Positions 45,296-53,114 of a DNA stretch of 64,000 bases are shown here, piece after piece. Source of the stretch: Streptomonospora mangrovi. Its GTDB lineage: Bacteria > Actinomycetota > Actinomycetes > Streptosporangiales > Streptosporangiaceae. How positions within the stretch are numbered: position 1 is the stretch's first letter; each line of letters opens with the position of its first letter. Position numbers and translations under genes: made by a program. The stretch is from NCBI RefSeq assembly GCF_027604915.1, contig NZ_JAJAQC010000016.1, positions 62,001-126,000 of the forward strand, given 5' to 3'. Below the pieces are notes generated by a model. It was not told the DNA's origin. It did no database searches and worked only from the letters and a program-made list of their open reading frames with translations.

Positions 45296-46954
45296 ATGGC
45301 GATGTGGAGATGGCTGGCCGGTGCCGTGGGGGACCTCCGCGCCCAGGGCGGCGCGGACCTCGCCGAGACCCTGGTGCGCCTGGCCCGGATGGCGGTCGAC
45401 GGCCAGGCCGCCCGCATCGCCGAGGCCCTGCCCGAGGCGCTGCGGGCGGCCCGCGCCGACACCGCGCCCGCCTGGGCGCCGCCGCTGCTGGCCCACCTGG
45501 CGCTGGACGCCCGCACCGGCGCGCGCGCCGAGGGCGAGACCGCCCTGCACGAGGCGCTGGCCCGGCTGCGCGCCGCGCACGCCCCCGGGGCCGCGCCCCC
45601 CGAGCACACCGGTGCGCCCGGCGGCGCCGACCCGGAGTCCGGCACCGCCCCGGCGCCCGCCGCCTCCGGCGCCGACGCGCCCCTGCACGCCTGCACCCCC
45701 GCCGCCTGCGCCGCCGAGCCCGTCCTGGCCTGCTACGCCACCATCGACGGCCCCGGCCACGTGGTGGAGCGCGCCACCATCGCGGCCGAGGGGCTGGCCC
45801 ACGTCCGCCCCGGCGAACCCGCCTGGGAGGCGCTGGTGCTGGCCCGCGCCGACATGCTCGTCGACGACGAGCGCCCCGAGGAGGCCGTGCGCGAACTCGA
45901 CCTGCGCGCCGCCCAGGCCCGCGCCGCGGGGCGCGACGTCACCCTCGGCTACGCCTTCGGCTACGTCCGCGCCCTGCGCCACCAAGACCGCCACGCCGAG
46001 GCCCTGGCCGCCCTGGAGCGGGTGGAGGCCGGCGCCGCCGCCGCGTGGCCCGCCGGCGCGCCCCGCGCCGCCGCGCTGCGCCGCGCCCGCGCCGAGCGCG
46101 CCCGGCTGCTGGCGTGGCTGGCCCGCGCCGGGCGGGTGGCCGCCGACGACGCCCTGGCCGCCCTGCCCGACCCCCGCGAGGCCGACGCCCACCCGCGCCT
46201 GCGCCGCGCCTGGGCCGAGGCCGCCGAGCACCTGGTGGCCTGCGGCGCGCTGGCCAACGACTGGCGCCTGGGCGTGCGGCTCACCGGATGGGCGCGCTAC
46301 TTCGAGCACACCGGGGCGCACCGCCCCTGCCTGGAACTCGCGCTGGTGGGCGCGCGGCTGGCCACGGAGCGGGGCGCCCGCTGGGCGGCCGGCGCCGCGC
46401 TCGGGCGCGCCCGCCGCGCCCTGGGCCGGGTGCGGCGCGGGGCCGACCTCGCCGCCGACCTGGAGGAGGCGGCCCGCGACCTCGCCGCCCGGGGGCCTGT
46501 GGCGCTGCCCGTCCCCGCCGCCGACGTGCTGGGTCTGCTGCGCCGCCAGCGCCCCGAGGACGTCGACCCCGAGCACCAGGCCGACCTGGTGGCGGCGGCC
46601 CTGGAGCACCGGCCCCACGACGCCTCGCTGCTCAACGCGCTGGGCCAGGTCGGGCGCACCCTCCAGTTGGCCGACGTCGCGGCCGCCGCGCACTGGCCGC
46701 GCGTGCGCTCGGCGCCCGGCGACCAGAAGGCGGCGCTGTCGCTGCTGGAGACCCTGCTGCACGACAACGACACCGGCGGCGTGCGCGCGCTGGTGCGGGT
46801 GCTGACCGAGGGCGCGCTGCACGCGGTGCCGCCGGCGGGCCACACCCGTGCCGCCGCTCCCGCCGCCCCGGCCGCCGAGGTGGCCGCGCCGGTGCCCGAC
46901 GATTCGCCCGCCGCCGAGCGCGACCCCGCCGCGACCGTGCCGGCCGCCCGGTGA
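45296..46954 (+). CDS. Ala/Arg-rich TPR-like hypothetical protein
   Basis: A 552-residue protein composed almost wholly of short amphipathic helices rich in Ala, Arg and Leu (such as EEAVRELDLRAAQARAAGR and HAEALAALERVEAG), suggesting tetratricopeptide-type helical repeats for protein contacts. No catalytic motif, signal peptide or membrane helix is evident. The ends (100-145 and after 510) are Pro/Ala-rich. GGGGGAG precedes ATG 45296; ATG 45302 is an alternative. TACGTT near 45229 may be its -10. Function not recognised. Confidence 0.7.
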   Translation: MAMWRWLAGAVGDLRAQGGADLAETLVRLARMAVDGQAARIAEALPEALRAARADTAPAWAPPLLAHLALDARTGARAEGETALHEALARLRAAHAPGAAPPEHTGAPGGADPESGTAPAPAASGADAPLHACTPAACAAEPVLACYATIDGPGHVVERATIAAEGLAHVRPGEPAWEALVLARADMLVDDERPEEAVRELDLRAAQARAAGRDVTLGYAFGYVRALRHQDRHAEALAALERVEAGAAAAWPAGAPRAAALRRARAERARLLAWLARAGRVAADDALAALPDPREADAHPRLRRAWAEAAEHLVACGALANDWRLGVRLTGWARYFEHTGAHRPCLELALVGARLATERGARWAAGAALGRARRALGRVRRGADLAADLEEAARDLAARGPVALPVPAADVLGLLRRQRPEDVDPEHQADLVAAALEHRPHDASLLNALGQVGRTLQLADVAAAAHWPRVRSAPGDQKAALSLLETLLHDNDTGGVRALVRVLTEGALHAVPPAGHTRAAAPAAPAAEVAAPVPDDSPAAERDPAATVPAAR

Positions 46955-46973
46955 GCGCGCCGGGCGCCCGGGC

Positions 46974-47753
46974 TCAGGGCTGGGGCACGCCCGCCAGGTC
47001 GGCGCCGGGCGCGTAGGCCAGCGCCGCCGGCGGCAGGTCGGCCGGGCGCCCGCTGGCCAGCACGGTCACGGTGCCCGTCGGCGCCAGCTCCGGCGCGGGC
47101 GCGAGGCCGAGGCGGCGCAGGGTCTGCGCCGCCACCGCGTCGGCGGCCGTGAACAGCGCCGCCGTACCGCCCAGCGCCGCCGCGATCCGCTCGCCGACCA
47201 GGTCGTAGTGGGTGCAGCCCAGCACCACGGCGGCGACGTCGGCGGGGGTGCGCTCGGCGGCGTAGGCGATGGCCGCCTCGACCTCCTCGGGCCGGGCCGA
47301 CTCCACCGCCTCGGCGAGCCCGGCGCAGGCCACGGCGGTCACCGCCAGCCCGGGGGCGAACCGCTCGACCAGGTCGGCCTGGTAGCGGCTGCGCGAGGTC
47401 GCCACGGTGGACCACACCGCCACGGGGCCGCCCAGCGCGGCGGCGGGCTTGATCGGCGGCACCGTGCCCACCACCGGCACGCCGGGCTCGAACTCCGCGC
47501 GCAGCGCGCTCAGCCCGTGCACCGAGGCGGTGTTGCACGGCACGACGATGGCGTCCAGCGCCGCGCCGGCCGCGTCGCGGGCCGCGCGGGCGCCGGCGAG
47601 CACCCGCTGGACCACCTCGTCGGGCGTACGCGGGCCCCACGGCATGTGGTCGGGGTCCATGGACAGGAACAGATCGGCGTCGGGCCGGGCCGCGCGCAGC
47701 GCGGCGGCCGTGGACAGCATCCCGATCCCGGAGTCGACGAAGGCGATGCGCAC
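46974..47753 (-). CDS. Glutamate racemase-like protein
   Basis: Asp/Glu racemase family, 259 residues. Both catalytic Cys are present: Cys73 in VVPCNTAS and Cys180 in VLGCTHYD. The N-terminal motif is DSGIGMLST, a variant of the racemase DSGxGGL. The enzyme would make D-glutamate for peptidoglycan, but the altered motif and solitary place mean it could be a second paralogue with another role. GTG 47753 is preceded by a -10 box (TAGGAT, minus strand 47762-47767) only 8 nt upstream, so the mRNA is probably leaderless. Convergent with the TPR-like gene. Confidence 0.83.
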   Translation of the reverse strand: MRIAFVDSGIGMLSTAAALRAARPDADLFLSMDPDHMPWGPRTPDEVVQRVLAGARAARDAAGAALDAIVVPCNTASVHGLSALRAEFEPGVPVVGTVPPIKPAAALGGPVAVWSTVATSRSRYQADLVERFAPGLAVTAVACAGLAEAVESARPEEVEAAIAYAAERTPADVAAVVLGCTHYDLVGERIAAALGGTAALFTAADAVAAQTLRRLGLAPAPELAPTGTVTVLASGRPADLPPAALAYAPGADLAGVPQP

Positions 47754-48108
47754 GTCAGCCGATCCTATGCGCCCGGCCCCGCGCGGCGCGCCCGCCGCAC
47801 CCCTCCGCTCCGCCGCCTCGCACCCCCGCCACGCCGCCCGCCCGCCACGCCGCCCGCCCGGCCCGCCACGCCGCCCGCCCGGCGCGCCGCGCCGGCCGGG
47901 CGGGCGCGGCGGTTCGGCGGCCCGGCGGTCATGGCGGGCACGGGGGCGGCCCGACACAATGGGGGTTTGTGCCGGCGACGGCCCGCCCCGGGGGGCGCTG
48001 AAACGCCCTACTGGCGGGTAGGCATAGGCTGTCTGGCGGCCTTGGCAATCGTCGGCACAGGTCAGCAGCGACGACGACGGCGCGCGGCGCCGCCTGGCAC
48101 AGAAGCGG
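47754..48108. other. 355-bp divergent region before the 10-methyl fatty acid genes
   Basis: It includes a short direct repeat (three copies of GCCACGCCGCCCGCC, about 47828-47880) in a C/G-rich stretch. Nearer the flavoprotein gene, TAGGCT at 48025-48030 is a possible -10 box, about 80 bp before its start. The minus-strand -10 of the racemase gene lies at the left end. Confidence 0.5.
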
Positions 48109-49533
48109 GTGAGTGGGATTCGTCAGCATTCCGAGCACGACTTCGCCGACCACGTCGAGGCCGTCCAGCGGCTCCGGCGCGACTACGCGCGGCTGCCGGC
48201 CGACGCCCCTGTCCGCCTGGCGAAGCCGACCTCCAACCTCTTCCGCTTCCGCGAGTCCGCCGCCACCGCCCGGCTGGACGTCTCGGCGTTCACCTCGGTG
48301 CTGTCGGTGGACCCCGCCGAGCGCGTGGCCGAGGTCGGCGGCATGACCACCTACGAGGACCTGGTGGCGGCCACCCTGCCGCACGGCCTGATGCCGCTGG
48401 TGGTGCCGCAGTTGCGCACCATCACGCTGGGCGGCGCGGTCACCGGCCTGGGGATCGAGTCCTCGTCGTTCCGCAACGGCCTGCCGCACGAGTCGGTGCG
48501 CGAGATCGAGATCCTCACCGGCGCGGGCGAGACCGTGGTGGCGCGCCCCGACAACGAGCACCGCGAGCTGTTCTACGGGTTCCCCAACTCCTACGGCACC
48601 CTGGGCTACAGCCTGCGGCTGCGCATCGAGCTGGAGCCGGTCAAGCCCTACGTGCACCTGCGCCACCTGCGGTTCGGCGACGCCAAGGAGGCCATGGACG
48701 CCTTCGGGCGGATCTGCGCCGACGCCGAGCACGAGGGCCGGCGGGTCGACTTCGTGGACGGGGTGGCGTTCGGGCCCGACGAGCTGTACCTCACGCTGGC
48801 CACGTTCGTCGACCGCGCGCCCTGGACCAGCGACTACACCGGCACCGACATCTACTACACCTCCATCCCGCGCTACGCGGGCACCGGGCCGGGCGACTAC
48901 CTGACGGTGCACGACTACCTGTGGCGCTGGGACACCGACTGGTTCTGGTGCTCGGGCGCGTTCGGGCTGCGCAACCCCACCGTGCGGCGGGTGTGGCCGC
49001 GCTCCCTCAAGCGCTCCGACGTCTACCGCAAGCTGGTGGCGCTGGACCGGCGCACCGACTTCAGCCGGCTGCTCAACCTCTACCGCGGCCGCCCGCAGCA
49101 GGAGCCGGTGATCCAGGACATCGAGGTGGGCGTCGAGCGCGGCGCGGAGTTCCTGGACTTCTTCCACTCCGAGATCGGGATGTCGCCGGTCTGGATGTGC
49201 CCGCTGCGGCTGCGCGAGACCGCGCGCCCGGCCGAGGGGCAGTCCCATGTGTGGCCTCTTTACCCACTTGAGCAGGACCGCCTCTACATCAACTTTGGTT
49301 TCTGGGGAATGGTCCCCATGCGTCCCGGTCAGCGCCGGGCCCACCACAACCGCCTCGTGGAGGAGGAGGTCGCCCGGCTGGGCGGCCACAAGTCGCTGTA
49401 CTCGGACGCCTTCTACGCCGAGGACGAGTTCTGGCGGCTCTACAACGGCGAGGGCTACCGCCGGCTCAAGCACGCCTACGACCCGGACGGGCGGCTCCTC
49501 GACCTCTACGCCAAGTGCGTCGGAAACAGGTGA
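48109..49533 (+). CDS. tmsA: FAD-dependent oxidoreductase, TmsA/BfaA-like (10-methyl fatty acid synthesis)
   Basis: A 474-residue flavoprotein with an N-terminal PCMH-type FAD domain (SVLSVDPAERVAEVGGMTTYEDL, GGAVTGLGIESSSFRNG), like DHCR24-type reductases. In mycobacteria, Thermomonospora and relatives such a protein works with a CFA-synthase-like methyltransferase: the latter makes 10-methylene fatty acid from oleate in phospholipid, and this enzyme reduces it to 10-methylstearate (tuberculostearate). The methyltransferase follows 49 bp downstream here, which strongly supports the call. GTG 48109 is preceded by a weak GAAG. Assignment rests on family resemblance and pairing, read by eye. 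Confidence 0.82.
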   Translation: MSGIRQHSEHDFADHVEAVQRLRRDYARLPADAPVRLAKPTSNLFRFRESAATARLDVSAFTSVLSVDPAERVAEVGGMTTYEDLVAATLPHGLMPLVVPQLRTITLGGAVTGLGIESSSFRNGLPHESVREIEILTGAGETVVARPDNEHRELFYGFPNSYGTLGYSLRLRIELEPVKPYVHLRHLRFGDAKEAMDAFGRICADAEHEGRRVDFVDGVAFGPDELYLTLATFVDRAPWTSDYTGTDIYYTSIPRYAGTGPGDYLTVHDYLWRWDTDWFWCSGAFGLRNPTVRRVWPRSLKRSDVYRKLVALDRRTDFSRLLNLYRGRPQQEPVIQDIEVGVERGAEFLDFFHSEIGMSPVWMCPLRLRETARPAEGQSHVWPLYPLEQDRLYINFGFWGMVPMRPGQRRAHHNRLVEEEVARLGGHKSLYSDAFYAEDEFWRLYNGEGYRRLKHAYDPDGRLLDLYAKCVGNR

Positions 49534-49582
49534 CACGCCTGCCCACCGCGTGGGCGACGTGGGTGAGAAGGGAACAACAACC

Positions 49583-50842
49583 ATGCGGTTAGCGGAGATC
49601 TTCGAACGCGTCGTCGGCCAGGACGCGCCCGTACACTTCCGCGCTTACGACGGCAGCACCGCCGGAGACCCCACCAGCGACACCGCGGTGGTCGTGCGCA
49701 CACCGGTGGCGCTCAACTACCTCGCGCAGTCCCCGGGCGCACTCGGGCTGACCCGGGCCTACGTGTCGGGCCACATCGACGTCGAGGGCGACATGTACAC
49801 CGCCCTCAAGCGGATGGCGGACGTCACCTTCAGCGAGGGCCACCGGCTGTCGCCGCTGGAGATGGCCAGGATCGCCCGCAGCATCGGCTGGGTCAAGTTC
49901 GTCAACCGGGTGCCTCCGCCGCCCCAGGAGGTCCTGCCCACGCGGCTGTTCAACCTGGGCACCCGCCACGCCAAGGGCCGCGACGCCGAGGTCATCCACC
50001 ACCACTACGACGTCTCCAACGCCTTCTACGAACTGGTCCTGGGTCCGTCCATGACCTACACCTGCGCGGTGTTCCCCACCGCGGACGCCACCCTGGAGGA
50101 GGCGCAGGAGGCCAAGTACGACCTGGTCGCCCGCAAGCTCGACCTGCGCGAGGGCATGCGGCTCCTGGACGTCGGCTGCGGCTGGGGCGGCATGGTGCGC
50201 CACGCCGCCAAGAAGTACGGGGTCAAGGCGCTGGGCGTCACCCTGTCCAAGGAGCAGGCGGAGTGGGCGAGCAAGCGCATCGCCCAGGAGGGCCTGTCCG
50301 ACCTCGCGGAGGTCCGCCACATGGACTACCGCGACGTCCCCGACGGCGCCTACGACCGGATCAGCTCCATCGGCCTGACCGAGCACATCGGCAAGAAGAA
50401 TCTGCCGGGCTACTTCGCCGGCCTCTACGCCAAGCTCAAGCCGGGCGGCCGGCTGCTCAACCACTGCATCACCCGGCCGCGCAACGACCTGCCGCCCATG
50501 CACCGCGACGGCGTGATCAACCGCTACGTGTTCCCCGACGGCGAGTTGGAGGGGCCGGCCGAGATCCAGCAGGAGATGAACGACGCCGGTTTCGAGATCC
50601 GCCACCAGGAGAACCTGCGCGAGCACTACGCGCTGACGCTGCGCCAGTGGTGCGCCAACCTCGACCGCAACTGGGACGCGGCGGTGCGCGAGGTCGGCCA
50701 GGGCACCGCGCGCGTCTGGCGGCTGTACATGGCCGGCTGCGTGCTCGGCTTCGAGCGCAACGTCGTGCAGTTGCACCAGATCCTGGGCGTCAAGCTCGAC
50801 GGCACCGACGCCCACATGCCGCTGCGCCCGAAGTTCCAGTAG
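49583..50842 (+). CDS. tmsB: SAM-dependent methyltransferase, TmsB/BfaB-like (cyclopropane synthase family)
   Basis: A 419-residue member of the cyclopropane-fatty-acyl-phospholipid synthase family, with YDVSNAFYELVLG and the SAM loop LDVGCGWGG (195-203). It has the N-terminal lipid-binding extension typical of the family. Paired with the upstream flavoprotein it should methylate oleoyl chains at C10. ATG 49583 follows GAGAAGGGA; the frame is open further upstream but overlaps tmsA. The two genes form an operon and are followed by a hairpin (50896-50920). Confidence 0.85.
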   Translation: MRLAEIFERVVGQDAPVHFRAYDGSTAGDPTSDTAVVVRTPVALNYLAQSPGALGLTRAYVSGHIDVEGDMYTALKRMADVTFSEGHRLSPLEMARIARSIGWVKFVNRVPPPPQEVLPTRLFNLGTRHAKGRDAEVIHHHYDVSNAFYELVLGPSMTYTCAVFPTADATLEEAQEAKYDLVARKLDLREGMRLLDVGCGWGGMVRHAAKKYGVKALGVTLSKEQAEWASKRIAQEGLSDLAEVRHMDYRDVPDGAYDRISSIGLTEHIGKKNLPGYFAGLYAKLKPGGRLLNHCITRPRNDLPPMHRDGVINRYVFPDGELEGPAEIQQEMNDAGFEIRHQENLREHYALTLRQWCANLDRNWDAAVREVGQGTARVWRLYMAGCVLGFERNVVQLHQILGVKLDGTDAHMPLRPKFQ

Positions 50843-50895
50843 GGAGCCGGACGGGAGGACCCGTTCCGTCCGGTCCCGCTCCGCTTCGCCGGGGC

Positions 50896-50920
50896 GGGCC
50901 GCCGCCGCTCCGGGCGGCCC
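50896..50920 (+). terminator. Hairpin after tmsB
   Basis: 8-bp stem GGGCCGCC/GGCGGCCC with a 9-nt loop, 53 bp past tmsB, no T run. Candidate end of the tmsA-tmsB transcript. Confidence 0.4.
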
Positions 50921-50961
50921 GGCGTGCCCATCACGTCGGCCGCACTGGGCATCATGGGGGT

Positions 50962-51411
50962 ATGCCTGGCACTGAGGACACCGACCGCACCAAGCGGCTC
51001 GCCATCGCCCTGGTCGACTCCTACGTCCGCAAGGACCGCGACCTGCTGGCGCGCACCGCCGAGGAGGCCGCGGCCGACACCGACGGCACGGTCTCGGAGT
51101 TGAAGGTCTTCGCGGCCTTCCTGGCGCGCCGCGTCGAGGAGACCGGGGTGGTGTGGAAACCCGCCGACTCCCGCGACGCCGTGGCGGCCGCGGTCGCCGA
51201 CATGCTCCCGCCCGAGGTCGAGTTCGCCGTGATCACCGCCTGGGAGGCCTACGCGGTGGGCGAGGAGGCCGCCGCCGAGCGGCTGAGCAACGGCGACCCG
51301 GCGGTCTACCTGCACATGCTCGCGGCGTTCTCCGCCGCCGTGGGGCAGGCCGTCTACAAGCCCGCCGAGCTGATCTCGACGCTGCGCATCGCCACCGACA
51401 CCGCCGAGTAG
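50962..51411 (+). CDS. Hypothetical helical protein between tmsB and the P450
   Basis: A 149-residue protein I do not recognise. It is predicted to be mainly helical and acidic (RTKRLAIALVDSYVRKDRD, GEEAAAERLSNGD) with no signal peptide, membrane helix or Cys. No clear ribosome site precedes ATG 50962. A large nested hairpin follows its stop. Its place between two lipid genes is suggestive, but there is no sequence evidence for a lipid role. Confidence 0.65.
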   Translation: MPGTEDTDRTKRLAIALVDSYVRKDRDLLARTAEEAAADTDGTVSELKVFAAFLARRVEETGVVWKPADSRDAVAAAVADMLPPEVEFAVITAWEAYAVGEEAAAERLSNGDPAVYLHMLAAFSAAVGQAVYKPAELISTLRIATDTAE

Positions 51412-51419
51412 CGCGGTCC

Positions 51420-51492
51420 GGTGGCGGCGGGTCTCCGGCGCGGTCCGGCGCCGGTGCGGCCCGGACCGCGCCGGCGCCGGAGAGCCGCCACC
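51420..51492 (+). terminator. Large nested hairpin before the P450 gene
   Basis: An outer 9-bp stem (51420-51428 with 51484-51492) encloses a perfect 14-bp stem (51435-51448 with 51461-51474). It lies just past the 149-residue gene and probably ends its transcript. Confidence 0.65.
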
Positions 51493-51576
51493 GCCCTTGT
51501 CGACACCATGCATTGACACCGAGTGCTGCCGTGTAAAGAGTGGGTGATCCCGGCCCGACCGCTAGGAGAGCCCCCC

Positions 51577-52872
51577 ATGGCCCAGCCGACCCCCCGCTCC
51601 GGCACGCAGCCCGCACCCGCCGACCCGGCCGCGCTCCCCGACGTCTCCGACATCGACCTGTCCGACGACGGGTTCTGGGCGCGCCCGCTGAGCGAGCGCC
51701 ACGACGCCTTCGCCCGGCTGCGCGCCCACCCGCCCCGCTTCTTCGCCGAGCGCCCGATGGGGCCCGTGCCCACCGGCCCCGGCTATTACGCCCTGGTCAC
51801 CCACGCCGACGTCGCCGAGGCCAGCCGTGAGCCGCGCGTCTTCGCCTCCGAGCCCAGCGCGATCTCCATCCCCGACCTGCCCGAGGGGTTCGCCGAGTAC
51901 TTCGGTTCCATGATCAACCTGGACGACCCCCGCCACGCCCGGCTGCGCCGCATCGTCTCGCGCGGGTTCACCCCCCGGATGCTGGCCAAGCTGGAGGACG
52001 ACGTCACCCGGCACGCCCGCCGCATCGTGGACCGGCTGGTGGAGACCGGCCCCTGCGACTTCGTCGGCGAGGTCGCGGCGCGCCTGCCGCTGGTGGTGAT
52101 CTGCGAGATGATGGGCATCCCCGAGTCCCACCACGACATGGTCCTGGAGAACTCCAGCACCGTCCTGGCCGGCCAGGACCCCGACTACCTCGGCGCCGAC
52201 GTCGAGACCGCCATCACCCGGCTGCTCCAGGCCGGCGCCGACCTGTCGGCGCTGCTGGCCGACCTCGCCGCCCACCGCCGCGAGCACCCCACCGGCGACC
52301 TCACCTCGGCCCTGGTCACCGCCAACGTCGACGGCGAGAGCCTGTCCGACCAGGAACTCGGCTCCTTCTTCATCCTGCTGACGGTGGCCGGCAACGAGAC
52401 CACCCGCAACGCCATCAGCCACGGCCTGCACCTGCTCACCCGGTACCCCGACCAGCGCCGCCTGTGGTGGTCGGACTTCGAGGAGCACGCCGGGCGCGCC
52501 GTGGAGGAGATCGTCCGCTACGCCTCGCCGGTGGTGTGGATGCGCCGCACGCTCACCCAGGACTTCGAGCTGAACGGCCACCCGCTGCGCGCCGGCGACA
52601 AGGCGGTGCTCTACTACGCCTCGGCCAACCGCGACGCCGCCGTGTTCGCCGACCCCGACACCTTCGACATCACCCGCCACCCCAACCCGCACCTGGGGTT
52701 CGGCGGGCCCGGCCCGCACTTCTGCCTGGGCGCGCACCTGGCGCGGCGCGAGATCACCGTCATGTTCCGCGAACTGCACCGCCGGGTGCCCGGTATCGCC
52801 GCCACCGCCGAGCCCGTGCGCCTGGCCTCCAACTTCGTCAACGGGATCAAGTCGCTGCCCTGCGCGTTCTGA
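51577..52872 (+). CDS. Cytochrome P450, CYP124-like
   Basis: A soluble bacterial P450 of 431 residues. Oxygen-activation helix AGNETT (271-276), ExxR (Glu311-Arg314) and heme loop FGGPGPHFCLG with the axial Cys383. Long parts match my memory of mycobacterial CYP124, for example AGNETTRNAISHG, RRTLTQD, the NPHLGFGG approach and EYFGSMI with LDDPRH. CYP124 hydroxylates the terminal carbon of methyl-branched lipids and also cholesterol side chains. TAGGAGAG before the ATG is a good ribosome site. It lies two genes after tmsA-tmsB, which make a methyl-branched fatty acid. No ferredoxin or reductase gene is adjacent. Confidence 0.88.
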   Translation: MAQPTPRSGTQPAPADPAALPDVSDIDLSDDGFWARPLSERHDAFARLRAHPPRFFAERPMGPVPTGPGYYALVTHADVAEASREPRVFASEPSAISIPDLPEGFAEYFGSMINLDDPRHARLRRIVSRGFTPRMLAKLEDDVTRHARRIVDRLVETGPCDFVGEVAARLPLVVICEMMGIPESHHDMVLENSSTVLAGQDPDYLGADVETAITRLLQAGADLSALLADLAAHRREHPTGDLTSALVTANVDGESLSDQELGSFFILLTVAGNETTRNAISHGLHLLTRYPDQRRLWWSDFEEHAGRAVEEIVRYASPVVWMRRTLTQDFELNGHPLRAGDKAVLYYASANRDAAVFADPDTFDITRHPNPHLGFGGPGPHFCLGAHLARREITVMFRELHRRVPGIAATAEPVRLASNFVNGIKSLPCAF

Positions 52873-53114
52873 GACCGTGGGGGCCTCCGGCGGGGCGCCG
52901 GCGGGGGCCGTCGGCCCCGGCGGTCGCGCGGCGGTCGCGGTCCCGCCCGGCGGTTCGGCCCGCCGGGCGCCGGGGCGCGGGTTAGCGTTGCGGAGGGTGT
53001 CCCGCCCGACGCGCAAGCGTTGCCGGGCCGTTGTGTTGTTTACTTCACAGTCACGGCATTTTTGCGTAGGTTTCTTACCACCCACGGGGATCGCGAGTGG
53101 ACGGGAGACCTCCG

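Noticed and set aside
47828-47880. Three short repeats as a CRISPR-like array
   Set aside because: Repeats of about 15 bp with spacers of 1-6 bp in C/G-rich DNA; no spacers of normal size and no cas genes.
48109-49533. Delta(24)-sterol reductase identity for the flavoprotein
   Set aside because: The fold is shared, but bacteria of this type lack sterol synthesis, and the adjacent TmsB-like methyltransferase explains it better.
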